DNA of 64,000 bases from Streptomyces canus (GTDB lineage: Bacteria > Actinomycetota > Actinomycetes > Streptomycetales > Streptomycetaceae): NCBI RefSeq assembly GCF_030815415.1, contig NZ_JAUSWW010000001.1, positions 10,354,001-10,418,000 of the forward strand, in the 5' to 3' direction. Shown here piece by piece: positions 7,891 through 16,784 of this stretch (its first letter is position 1; each line of letters begins with the position of its first letter). Position numbers and translations under genes: made by a program. The notes beneath the pieces are model-generated. The model was not told the origin of the DNA, did not search any database, and saw nothing but the letters and a program-made list of their open reading frames with translations.

Positions 7891-8787
7891 TCAGGCCCCC
7901 AGGGACAGGACGTAGGGGTTCAGCTTGGCCGGGTTCATCACCCACATGATGCGCTCGATGCCGGCCTCGGAGGCGTCCACGCACAACAGGGCCACCGGGG
8001 CGTTGTCCCGTGCGACGAGCACGGCGGGCCGGCCGTTGGCCTCGACGAACCGGGTCTCGGCATCCGGCCAGAACCGCGGGGCGAAGGCAGCCAGGTAACG
8101 CGAGACGTGATCGCGGCCGATGACGGGGATCCTGGACGCGCCGCGGATGCCGCCGCCGTCCGAATAGCTGACGACGTCCGCGGTCAGCAGGTCCTCCAGG
8201 GTGGAGAGATCTCCCGTGCGCGCGGCGGAGAGGAAGCCTTCGAGCAGACTCCGGTGGGCCGCGGGGCTGACGCGCTCCTTACGCTCGGCGCCCAGGTGCT
8301 TGCGCGCCCGGCTGACCAGCTGCCGAGCGTTCGCGTCGCTGGTCTCCAGGATGTCGGCGACCCGCTGGTAGGGGTAGTCGAACGCCTCCCGCAGCACGTA
8401 GGCGGCGCGTTCGATCGGGTTGAGCTTCTCCATCAACAACAGCACCGCCAGCTCGACCGCCTCGGCGCGTTCCGCCCCCAGGTGCGGGTCCTGGGCAGTG
8501 TCGACCGGCTCGGGGAGCCAAGGCCCGACGTAGGACTCCCGGCGTACCCGCGCGGACTGGGCCAGGTTGATCGCGAGCCGGGTGGTGACCGTGCTCAGGA
8601 AGGCGGCTGGTTCATGGATCTGCGCGCGGTCGGTGTTCTGCCATCGCAGCCAGGCGTCCTGGACGATGTCCTCGGCCTCGACGGCACTGCCGAGGATGCG
8701 GTACGCGATGCCGAACAACCGGGGTCTGGCCGAGAGGAAGTCGTCGAGACCGCGGTCGAACGTGTCGGGGTGGGCGCCAGCGCGCAT
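7891..8787 (-). CDS. ECF41-type RNA polymerase sigma factor (SigJ-like), copy 2
   Basis: A 298-residue paralogue of the sigma factor at 3444. Sigma2 (FGIAYRILGSAVEAEDIVQD, AWLRWQ), the linker GPWLPEP, sigma4 (KLNPIERAAYVLREAFDYPY, VSRARKHLG) and the C-terminal SnoaL-like domain are all present, with canonical motifs YSDGGGIRG and MNPAKL. It keeps the ECF41 hallmarks better than copy 1. No TGTCACA-16-GGTC element is seen upstream, so it may be controlled by another input. It converges on the ferredoxin gene across only 36 bp. Confidence 0.9.
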   Translation of the reverse strand: MRAGAHPDTFDRGLDDFLSARPRLFGIAYRILGSAVEAEDIVQDAWLRWQNTDRAQIHEPAAFLSTVTTRLAINLAQSARVRRESYVGPWLPEPVDTAQDPHLGAERAEAVELAVLLLMEKLNPIERAAYVLREAFDYPYQRVADILETSDANARQLVSRARKHLGAERKERVSPAAHRSLLEGFLSAARTGDLSTLEDLLTADVVSYSDGGGIRGASRIPVIGRDHVSRYLAAFAPRFWPDAETRFVEANGRPAVLVARDNAPVALLCVDASEAGIERIMWVMNPAKLNPYVLSLGA

Positions 8788-9006
8788 GGGTCGTCCCTTC
8801 TGGCTTTGCGCCCTACATGCTACGCGCGAGGGGGAAGGGGACGCGCTGCGGGCCGCATCTGCTCACGCTATCTCTTTCGCGATTCCCGGTCACACGGTGG
8901 CAATCGTCGCGCCCGATCCGCCAGATTTGCCCGCCGGGCCGCTGCCCGGCCCATGCTCCGGAAGTCCGAGGTCGACGTGGTGAAAGGACTGTGCGAGGAG
9001 GCCGGT

Positions 9007-9033
9007 TGTCACATATGCGCCCGGTCCCCGGTC
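9007..9033 (+). promoter_or_regulatory. ECF41-type promoter element of the cupin gene
   Basis: TGTCACA (9007-9013), 16 nt, GGTC (9030-9033), an exact match on the plus strand, 43 bp before the cupin start. Confidence 0.8.
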
Positions 9034-9076
9034 ACCAGTGACGAACGATGTTCACGCCTACGGAAGGTGCAACACA

Positions 9077-9544
9077 GTGTCGGACAACACGACAGCACAC
9101 GACCACTCCGCCCACGGCCACCACGGGCACGGAGACAAGGAAGGGGCCGCCGGCTGGATGACGGCGGCGAAGCTGCTCCAGGACGCCGCACCGATCACCG
9201 TCCCGGAGGGGGCGTCGGCGATGACCATTCTCGTCGAGTGGGAGCCGGGCGACCCGGGCACGCCCCCGCACCGGCACTCCGGCCCCGCCTTCGGCTACGT
9301 CGTCGAGGGCGCGGTCCGCTTCGAGCTCGAGGGCGAGCCCGAGCGCGTGGTGAAGGCGGGTGGCACCTTCTGGGAGCCCGGCGGAGACGCCATCCACTAC
9401 CAGGACGGCAACGCGCTTTCCGACGCGCGGACCCGGTTCGTGGTGACCATGATGTGCGCGCCGGGCAAGCCCATGCTGGAACTGGTCGACGAGAACGAAC
9501 TGGCGGAGCGCGCCCCCCTGCGGGCACCGCGTCCCACCACCTGA
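9077..9544 (+). CDS. His-rich cupin-domain protein
   Basis: A 155-residue protein with an N-terminal His-rich stretch (HDHSAHGHHGHGD) followed by a single cupin_2 barrel. The metal-binding motif is visible as PGTPPHRHSGPAFGYVVEG, and the second motif is near GGTFWEPGGDAIH. Such cupins bind a divalent metal and act as isomerases, dioxygenases or quercetinase-like proteins; the substrate is unknown. GTG 9077 is preferred because GGAAGG lies 9 bases upstream and the promoter element leaves no room for the earlier in-frame ATG at 9038. Confidence 0.85.
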   Translation: MSDNTTAHDHSAHGHHGHGDKEGAAGWMTAAKLLQDAAPITVPEGASAMTILVEWEPGDPGTPPHRHSGPAFGYVVEGAVRFELEGEPERVVKAGGTFWEPGGDAIHYQDGNALSDARTRFVVTMMCAPGKPMLELVDENELAERAPLRAPRPTT

Positions 9545-9561
9545 CCGGGCACGGACCCGGC

Positions 9562-10179
9562 ATGGGCACGCCCGTCTTCCTGGTGCACTGCCTGCTGACG
9601 CTGCTGTTTGTGGCGGTGCTCCTGCATGGAATGGCCCCGGGCGTCGGGTCCCCCAGGACCGGGTTCGGCGCCCGGGTGGACCAACTGTTAGCCGCCGCCA
9701 TGGCCGTGTCCATGGCGGCGATGCCCTGGATCGACCTCCGCGCGGGGCCCGCTGCCGTCGCCGGCGGTGTCTTCACCGCCGGCGCGGTGTGGTTTGTCCT
9801 ACCTGTCGGCCGCCGGGAGGCCAGCAGGAGGGCGGCAATGACCCACCGGCTGCACGCGGCCGGTATGGCCGCGATGGCCTGGATGCTGCGCGTGCCGCAC
9901 ACCGGGACCGGACCGGCGCACGCACACCTCGATTCGGCTGCGCACTCCACCGGGCCCGGTGCTCTGGACGCTGGTGACCCCCTCGGCGGCTCCGTGATCA
10001 CGCTGTCGCTGGCGTCCTGTCTGCTGGCGTATGCGCTGTGGTCGCTGACCCGCCCCATGCCCTCACTGCGCTCGGCCGTGAGCGCGGCCCGCCGTGCCGC
10101 GGCGGCGACGCCGTCACAGCACGTGAGCGAAGGGGCAATGGCGCTCGGGACGGCCGTGATGCTGGTCTTGCCCCACTGA
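9562..10179 (+). CDS. DUF5134-like integral membrane protein
   Basis: A 205-residue protein with about five to six hydrophobic segments: FLVHCLLTLLFVAVLLHGMA at the start, later AMAVSMAAMPWIDL, then MHAAGMAAMAWMLRV-like and SLASCLLAYALWSL stretches, and a final AMALGTAVMLVL. Repeated M/H residues at helix ends (MAAMPW, MTHRLHAAGMAAMAWM) recall the copper-linked DUF5134 family of Streptomyces; this assignment is from memory. It lies 17 bp after the cupin gene, so the two are probably cotranscribed and a metal link is possible. Its stop codon abuts the IS5-like element. Confidence 0.7.
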   Translation: MGTPVFLVHCLLTLLFVAVLLHGMAPGVGSPRTGFGARVDQLLAAAMAVSMAAMPWIDLRAGPAAVAGGVFTAGAVWFVLPVGRREASRRAAMTHRLHAAGMAAMAWMLRVPHTGTGPAHAHLDSAAHSTGPGALDAGDPLGGSVITLSLASCLLAYALWSLTRPMPSLRSAVSAARRAAAATPSQHVSEGAMALGTAVMLVLPH

Positions 10180-10180
10180 G

Positions 10181-11068
10181 GGTTTCTCATCCTGAGCGCC
10201 AGGCGATCTCGATGGCGTGAACGGCGGCGACCGTGCGGCCGATTCGGTTGGTGCTGCAGCGTGCTTTGCGGAGGATTCGCCATTGCTTGAGGCGGGCGAA
10301 GGCGCGTTCTCCCGGGGCCCGCAGCCGAGTGTGGTGGCGGTTGAACTGGGCGTACTTCTCGGGCAGGTCGCGGCCGTAGTACGGGGTGCGGATAGTGGCA
10401 CCAGCTCCGCGGTAGGCGCGGTCGGCGAAGACGAGGAGCTGACGGGACAGGCATGCCTGGATCACACCGTGCGCGCGGGCCGCGGTCAGGTCGTGCGTGC
10501 GGCCGGGCAGTGCCCGCGAGAACCACAGCGGCCTGCCGTCCGGGGCAGCCACGACCTGCACGTTCATCCCGTGACGGCGGTGCTTCATCGAGTAGTACGG
10601 CTCATCCGCCGCGATGCGGTCCGTGGCGATCAGGGTGCCGTCGAGGATGACGAACCCCTCTGGTGGCAGCTCGCACAGAGCCTCGTGCAGGCTCGGAGCG
10701 CGCTCGGCGAGGATCTCGACAGTCTCAGTCACGTACCGACCGGCGGTGGCGGTGGAGACGCCGAACCCCGCGGCGACCTGGGCCAGGGTCTCGTTCTTGC
10801 GCAGGTGCACCAGGACGAGCAGGGCCTGCCTGAAGCAGCCCAGCTTGCGCCAGTGGGAGCTCACCTCACACCTTCGGGCGTAGATGAGCCAGGAAACGTG
10901 CTCAACGACCTCGTGAGGGACGTCGAGCATGGCACGATACGGGACCAACAGGGCTCCTATGTCGAGACGTTGGCGAGTGAGATCACCAGCGCAACGACCA
11001 GGAGCCCTGCCGCGTTACGGACCCCGACCGCCAGTCGCCACCACCCGCGAACCACAAGATCAGAAGCG
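10181..11068. mobile_element. IS5-family-like insertion sequence
   Basis: One transposase gene lies between imperfect inverted ends: the 14-mer at 10182-10195 matches the reverse complement of 11054-11067 at 10 of 14 positions. The element sits directly after the stop codon of the DUF5134-like gene. A second inverted copy of its left 52 bp lies at 12046-12097. Confidence 0.7.
10187..10948 (-). CDS. IS5-family DDE transposase
   Basis: A 253-residue transposase with an N-terminal HTH_Tnp_4-like region (FRQALLVLVHLRKNETLAQV, FGVSTATAGRYV) and a DDE_Tnp_4 catalytic core. The putative catalytic residues are the Asp in FVILDGTLIATDR, the Asp in LLVFADRAYRGAG and the Glu in GERAFARLKQWRIL. It appears complete and possibly active. 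The stop codon lies inside the left terminal repeat, so the gene almost fills the element. Confidence 0.9.
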   Translation of the reverse strand: MVPYRAMLDVPHEVVEHVSWLIYARRCEVSSHWRKLGCFRQALLVLVHLRKNETLAQVAAGFGVSTATAGRYVTETVEILAERAPSLHEALCELPPEGFVILDGTLIATDRIAADEPYYSMKHRRHGMNVQVVAAPDGRPLWFSRALPGRTHDLTAARAHGVIQACLSRQLLVFADRAYRGAGATIRTPYYGRDLPEKYAQFNRHHTRLRAPGERAFARLKQWRILRKARCSTNRIGRTVAAVHAIEIAWRSG

Positions 11069-11092
11069 TTCGTGGGATGAAATAATGCACGA

Positions 11093-12025
11093 ATGGCTTC
11101 CCCCGAGACCGTGACAGCCGCCGAGCTCATGGACCGCACCCGTGACGGCGTCCTGCTCTTCGGCCTGACCCCGCCACGGCAGACCACCACCCCCGAGCAG
11201 GCCGACGCCGTCGCCGCCGCGGCCCTGACCCGGCTCCGGTCGGTGCCGGTCGACGGGCTCATCCTCTACGACGTGGACGCCGAGGCCGACCGGACCGAGG
11301 CCCCGCGACCGTTCCCGTTCATGCCGATGATGGACCCGGCCCACTTCCTCGACGGCCACCTCGCCGACTGGGCCGGCCCGGTGATCGTCTACCGCGCCGT
11401 GGGCAAGTACACCGGCGACCAGCTGGACCGCTGGTGGTCGCAAGCCGACCGCGACCGGGTGCTGACCGTCTTGGTCGGCGCGGCCTCCCGGCACCAGGTG
11501 GTCCGGACGAGCCTTCCCGAGGCCTACCGCCGGCATGCCGGGTTCTCCCTCCCGCCGCGGATGGGCGGCGTGGTCATCGCCGAACGGCACGCCGCCTCGG
11601 GGACGGAGCACGCACGCATGCTGCGTAAGCAGGACGCCGGCTGCGAGTTCTTCGTCTCCCAGGTCTGCTACGACCTGGACCACACCCGCAACATGCTCTC
11701 CGACTACACCCACGGCTGCCGCGACCAGGGCCTGGACCCGAAGCCGGTAGTGCTGACCCTGGCCCCGTGCGGGTCGGTGAAGACCCTGGAGTTCATGACC
11801 TGGCTCGGCATCGAGGTCCCGCGATGGCTCCAGGCCGAGATCACCCGCGGCGACCCCCTCGCCGCGTCGTACGAGCAGTGCCTCCTCAACGCCCGGGCCC
11901 TGATCGCGTACTGCCGCCGCCTCGGCCTGCCTTTCGGGATCAACGTCGAGAGCCTCACCAACCGCAAACTGGAGATCGACACCTCCATCGACCTCGTCCG
12001 GGAGATCCGCGACCTGCTGGGCTGA
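11093..12025 (+). CDS. methylenetetrahydrofolate reductase-like TIM-barrel protein
   Basis: A 310-residue protein of the MTHFR (MetF) superfamily, judged from GVLLFGLTPPR at the N-terminus, CEFFVSQVCYDLD, LAPCGSVKTLEFMTWLGIEV and the C-terminal FGINVESLTNRKLEIDTSID. MetF reduces 5,10-methylene-THF to 5-methyl-THF for methionine synthesis. This shorter divergent type is described in actinobacteria, and its substrate is not certain. It lies between the IS5-like element and an inverted fragment of that element, so it may have been carried by transposition. It begins 25 bp after the IS end. Confidence 0.7.
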   Translation: MASPETVTAAELMDRTRDGVLLFGLTPPRQTTTPEQADAVAAAALTRLRSVPVDGLILYDVDAEADRTEAPRPFPFMPMMDPAHFLDGHLADWAGPVIVYRAVGKYTGDQLDRWWSQADRDRVLTVLVGAASRHQVVRTSLPEAYRRHAGFSLPPRMGGVVIAERHAASGTEHARMLRKQDAGCEFFVSQVCYDLDHTRNMLSDYTHGCRDQGLDPKPVVLTLAPCGSVKTLEFMTWLGIEVPRWLQAEITRGDPLAASYEQCLLNARALIAYCRRLGLPFGINVESLTNRKLEIDTSIDLVREIRDLLG

Positions 12026-12045
12026 ATCATCGTCAGGTCGGCAAG

Positions 12046-12097
12046 CGGTCGCCGCCGTTCACGCCATCGAGATCGCCTGGCGCTCAGGATGAGAAAC
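12046..12097 (-). repeat. 52-bp inverted copy of the IS5-like element end
   Basis: These 52 bases are the exact reverse complement of 10182-10233, which includes the 3' end of the transposase gene. The MTHFR-like gene and the intact IS are therefore bracketed by inverted IS ends; the right one is a relic of a second IS copy. Confidence 0.9.
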
Positions 12098-12279
12098 GCT
12101 CACTGAGTGCGGGGAAGAAAAACGGGCCCGCGCCCGGCACGGCGAAGACGCGGAGGCGCGCGGTCATGCGCTGAGTGTGACCGCGGACCACCGCGCCGGA
12201 CGGCCGGAGCGACGGCCGTCGCCCTCCCGAGGGGCGGGCGCCGCTCACGGCAGGCCCGCGCCGAGGAGGCGAGCGCCGT

Positions 12280-13674
12280 TCAGACCGGGCCCTCGTACAC
12301 CGCCTTGCTCCGCATCAGGAAATCGGAGAGATAGCTGTCGTGGGGGACGCCCGGCGACATCCAGTGGGTCGGCTGGTCGCCGAAGTACACGTTGGCGATG
12401 CTGGGTTCCGCGACCAGGGCCTCCCACAGGTCCCGGTCCCGGGTCAGTGCCGACAGCACCAGCGTGTTGCGCAGCGGCGCCATGCCGTCCGCGCGGGTCC
12501 AGGGGGCGATCCACACGCAGGGGAAGGGCAGTTCGGTGCGCAGTTGAGGGGCGCTGGCGCTCGCGGTCTGGTGCACGGCGGGGCGCAGCACGGCGCTGCC
12601 GTCTCGGAGGTCGTCGGCGATCCCGCCGCTGCCGAGCCAGGCGTGCGTCCCGGCCGCCACGGTTTTCAGATACGCGCTGAGGGCCCGCGCCCGCTCCTTC
12701 GGACACACCGGCAGACGGGCCCGCTCGTCTTGCGGGGGAAGGCTGGGCAGGACGGCCAGACGTGCCGCGAGGGCTTCGGCGAGCGGGGCCGGGTCGCCCT
12801 CGACGAGGATGGCGGTGGCGTTGACGCACGCGGTGCCGCTCTCGCCGGCGACGGACGCGACGAGGGCGTCCAGATGGTCACGCCAGTCGGTGTCCGCGGT
12901 GATGAGGATCTTCGACCGTCCCGGCCCCTGCGGCAGGATCCTCGCGTCGTGCGCGTACTTGGTCACCACGTCGTCGCCGCCGTAGACCACGGCCCGGTCC
13001 GCGCCGTGGACGAGCGTGTCGGCGGTCGCGTGGTCGGTGGGCAGCAGCATGAGCTGGTCGTCCCGGATTCCCGCCTGACGCAGTGCCGCGACGAGCCGGT
13101 AGGGGGTAAAGGGCTCGCGCCGGGACGGGCGCACGGCGACGCGGTAACCCAGCGCCAGTGCCTCCAGCCAGACACGGTGTACGCCGGGATGGTTGCCGGA
13201 CGCGTTGACGGCGAACACGTCGCCCTGACGCGCCCACACCGTGTGCGTCTCATGCAGGACGTGGTCGCTGAGGTCGCGGGCGGCGCCGCGCGGCCTTCCA
13301 CGGTCGGCGGACGAGGCGGCGTGCCGAACGAAGTGCGCCGTGCCCCGGGTCGCGGCGCGCACCACGGCGAGCGGTGTGCCCGAGGTCCGGCTGACGTGAC
13401 GTTCGTATTCCCGGACGCTCAAGCCCCCCACGGTGCCCGCGGCGAAGGCCTCCCCGGCGGTGGCGAACACCGTCTCCAGGTCGGCCGCGGCGATCGGCGG
13501 CGCTTGGCGCAGGGCGTCGATCGCCCGAGCCACGTACAGCGGCGGAACCAGACTCAGCCGCGCGATCGGTGCGCCGGCCACGTCGGTCACCGTGCTCGGC
13601 ACACGTGTGCGGTACGTGCCCCGCGGGCCCAGGGCGTCGAGGTGCAGCGGCTCGGTGGTCGGTACGGGGGCCAT
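12280..13674 (-). CDS. LuxC-type acyl-CoA/acyl-protein reductase
   Basis: A 464-residue member of the LuxC branch of the aldehyde dehydrogenase superfamily. Visible landmarks are NASGNHPGVHRVWLEALALG (cofactor region), GPGRSKILI, and GESGTACVNATAILVEG carrying the probable acyl-accepting Cys. LuxC reduces enzyme-bound fatty acyl groups to long-chain aldehydes with NADPH. Its start overlaps the stop of the upstream LuxE gene (TGATG), implying translational coupling. No luciferase genes are near, so the aldehyde probably serves lipid or secondary metabolism. The MTHFR/IS block follows downstream. Confidence 0.85.
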   Translation of the reverse strand: MAPVPTTEPLHLDALGPRGTYRTRVPSTVTDVAGAPIARLSLVPPLYVARAIDALRQAPPIAAADLETVFATAGEAFAAGTVGGLSVREYERHVSRTSGTPLAVVRAATRGTAHFVRHAASSADRGRPRGAARDLSDHVLHETHTVWARQGDVFAVNASGNHPGVHRVWLEALALGYRVAVRPSRREPFTPYRLVAALRQAGIRDDQLMLLPTDHATADTLVHGADRAVVYGGDDVVTKYAHDARILPQGPGRSKILITADTDWRDHLDALVASVAGESGTACVNATAILVEGDPAPLAEALAARLAVLPSLPPQDERARLPVCPKERARALSAYLKTVAAGTHAWLGSGGIADDLRDGSAVLRPAVHQTASASAPQLRTELPFPCVWIAPWTRADGMAPLRNTLVLSALTRDRDLWEALVAEPSIANVYFGDQPTHWMSPGVPHDSYLSDFLMRSKAVYEGPV

Positions 13675-14774
13675 CAGTAGACACCCTCGATGACCGTCTC
13701 ACCCTCGACGGCGGGAACCGGCGCGACGTCGGCGACGGCGTCCCCGGCGTGGCCGTCAGCCGGGCGGATGCGCAACGCGGTGTCCCGCTCCCTGTTGTTG
13801 GGGATCAGCATGGACTTGCTGACGTGGCTCACCACCACCTGGCCCCGCTCGCCCTCCGCCACCTGTTGCCCGGTGTCGGGATCCACGATGCGCATGAAGA
13901 CATATGGCGAGGCGGGGTCGAACACACACGGCTCCGACGCCGAGAGACCGACCCGCTCCAAAAGCGCGGTGAGCATCATGGTGTTGCCGTACATGCCGAT
14001 CAGCGGCACGTCGGGAAACACCTCGGTCCGCAACAGGTCCCGGGTGTCGGGATCCATGTGGGTGCCGCCCCAGATGATCGCCTGGGCTCTGCCGTTGATG
14101 ACCTCCACGAGGTCGCTGTCCCGGGCGAGGCGCTCCAGCATCGGGGTGGTGGCCGCTATGACACCGATATCCTGGCCGAGCAGGATGCGCCGACACTGGT
14201 CCACGAGATGGTCGGTGTAGGCGTCGACCTCGTCGCGACGGCCCGCGGCGATGAGCTTCTTGACCCAGCGGGGATCCATGTCGACCCCCAGCCCGGGGCT
14301 GCCGAGACTTGCCGCGGCCCGTTGCAGCACATCGCCCACGAGGTGCGGGCCGGTCGGCGCCACGGTCAGCCACAGCGCGCCGACCGGCAGTGCGTGGTCC
14401 CGGAGCCGGCGGGTCACCTGCTCGCTGCCGTGCCGCGCCCAGTCGTCCATCTGCACGACCCGCTTGGGTGCCCCGGTCGTGCCGCCGCTCTCGAACACGT
14501 GCAGTGGTCGGGCCTGCGGACCGTAGCCGCGGGGGACGAGATCGGACACCTGCACATCGCGCAGCTCGTCCGTCAGATCGGGAAAGAGCGCCAGGTCCGC
14601 CACGCCCTTGACGTCGTGGCGGGGGTCGAAAGCGAGCCGGTCGACCCGTTCCAGCCAGTACCGGGACCCCGTCTCGGGAGCGAAGTGCCACTGCATGGCC
14701 GCCCTGACGTGGTCGTCGGGGTCCACCCCGTCGAAGGGTCCGGCGTCCAGAACTGTGAATGAGCCGATCGGCAT
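13674..14774 (-). CDS. LuxE/PaaK-family acyl-protein synthetase
   Basis: A 366-residue adenylate-forming enzyme of the LuxE group. The nucleotide loop is FESGGTTGAPKRVV, with later LARDSDLVEVINGRAQAIIW and MYGNTMM segments. LuxE activates a fatty acid with ATP and passes the acyl group to LuxC. ATG 14774 follows GAAAGGCGG at a short distance; the upstream extension of the frame has no homology and would run through the promoter element at 14866-14892. It forms a two-gene operon with the LuxC-type reductase. Homologues are sometimes annotated as phenazine biosynthesis proteins. Confidence 0.82.
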   Translation of the reverse strand: MPIGSFTVLDAGPFDGVDPDDHVRAAMQWHFAPETGSRYWLERVDRLAFDPRHDVKGVADLALFPDLTDELRDVQVSDLVPRGYGPQARPLHVFESGGTTGAPKRVVQMDDWARHGSEQVTRRLRDHALPVGALWLTVAPTGPHLVGDVLQRAAASLGSPGLGVDMDPRWVKKLIAAGRRDEVDAYTDHLVDQCRRILLGQDIGVIAATTPMLERLARDSDLVEVINGRAQAIIWGGTHMDPDTRDLLRTEVFPDVPLIGMYGNTMMLTALLERVGLSASEPCVFDPASPYVFMRIVDPDTGQQVAEGERGQVVVSHVSKSMLIPNNRERDTALRIRPADGHAGDAVADVAPVPAVEGETVIEGVY

Positions 14775-14865
14775 GGAACCGCCTTTCTCGAAGTCGCTGA
14801 GGGCGGACGCGCGAGAGCCGCGCGTTTCGGGCGGTCCCGCGGGCCCGACCCGCTCTCGCAGAGAA

Positions 14866-14892
14866 GACCGAGGGGTGCAGGCGTATGTGACA
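14866..14892 (-). promoter_or_regulatory. ECF41-type promoter element of the luxE-luxC-like operon
   Basis: TGTCACA (14892-14886, minus strand), 16 nt, GGTC (14869-14866), exact match, 92 bp before the LuxE-type start. Confidence 0.8.
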
Positions 14893-14918
14893 GCCCCTCG
14901 GGAAATGGCACCGGCGCA

Positions 14919-14945
14919 CGTCACAACGGCCTGCGTCTCGCGGTC
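14919..14945 (+). promoter_or_regulatory. ECF41-type promoter element (one mismatch) of the GNAT gene
   Basis: CGTCACA (14919-14925), 16 nt, GGTC (14942-14945) on the plus strand, 54 bp before the GNAT start and back to back with the luxE-type promoter. Confidence 0.65.
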
Positions 14946-14998
14946 TGTTGAGTGGGCCAAAGCCGGCTGGCGGTGTGCCGAGGGCGAGGGAGAGGGAC

Positions 14999-15622
14999 AT
15001 GCGACAGGGACTGCGGATCGTGCGCGTCGACCAGGACGACGAACCCCGTGTGGCCGCTCTGCACCGCCGGTGCTCCGCCGCCGCCCGGTGGCATCGCTAC
15101 CACCGGGCCATGGGCGACCCCGATACCTACCTGGGGCCGCTGCTGTCCCGATCCCACTCGGTGCACCTGGCGGTGCAGGACTCGCGGGAGCGGCTCGTCG
15201 CGATAGGGCATCTGCTGTCGGACGGCGGTGACGCCGAGGCAGCGCTGCTGGTGGAGGACACCTGGCAGAACAGGGGGCTGGGCACCCGGCTCCTGGAAGA
15301 ACTCGGCCGGTTCGCCATGGTGTTGGGCGTACCTGAGGTCTACGGAGTCATCCACCCCGACGACGCCCGCATGGCGGCCGTGCTGCACCGCACCGGCGTT
15401 CCGCTGCGCACGGTCCTGGAGACGGGCGGTGTGACGACGGTCCGGGCCCGGACGCAGGACATTGGTCGCGCCCTCGCCTGCTCGCCAATGCGACGTGGGT
15501 GGTGGCAACGCGGCGCTGGAAAGCACCGTGCGTTGGGGTCGTCGGCACGCCCGTGGGCCCCTGAAGCTGGAGTTCAGCGGGTTTTCCGGCGCTCCTTCGA
15601 GGATGCGTCGCCTACTTGCTGA
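14999..15622 (+). CDS. GNAT-family N-acetyltransferase
   Basis: A 207-residue protein with a single GNAT fold. Motif A is AALLVEDTWQNRGLGTRLLE, where RGLGTR binds acetyl-CoA pyrophosphate. It is followed by GVIHPDDARMAAVLHRTGVP, typical of acetyltransferase domains fused to protein acyl-CoA synthetases. The last 60 residues are Arg/Trp-rich and show no known domain. ATG 14999 follows a GAGGGAGAGGGA run. The acceptor is unknown. It is divergent from the LuxE/LuxC operon and shares its promoter type. Confidence 0.82.
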   Translation: MRQGLRIVRVDQDDEPRVAALHRRCSAAARWHRYHRAMGDPDTYLGPLLSRSHSVHLAVQDSRERLVAIGHLLSDGGDAEAALLVEDTWQNRGLGTRLLEELGRFAMVLGVPEVYGVIHPDDARMAAVLHRTGVPLRTVLETGGVTTVRARTQDIGRALACSPMRRGWWQRGAGKHRALGSSARPWAPEAGVQRVFRRSFEDASPTC

Positions 15623-15739
15623 ACTCGCACAGTGCAATACGTGTGACAACATTGAATGAGATAGTGTTTCGGTTGTCGCTCGACCTCGGGTGTTTCTCCC
15701 CGCGGTTCGATGCGGGCGGCTACGAGCGAGGGGATTGCC

Positions 15740-16744
<1,005 letters not shown>

Positions 16745-16784
16745 TCGTGCGGGCCGGCACGGGCGGGAACCGGGTGACAATCTC

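Noticed and set aside
7873..10179. 768-residue plus-strand open frame
   Set aside because: Only its last 205 codons match a real protein; the first part is antisense to the ECF41 sigma gene, an artefact of high GC content.
12199..12220. 8-bp hairpin downstream of the LuxC-type gene
   Set aside because: It is 60 bp past the stop, short, and similar GC hairpins occur by chance; not called as a terminator.
15643..15649. TGTCACA (minus strand) upstream of ilvC
   Set aside because: No GGTC at the right spacing and no minus-strand gene downstream.
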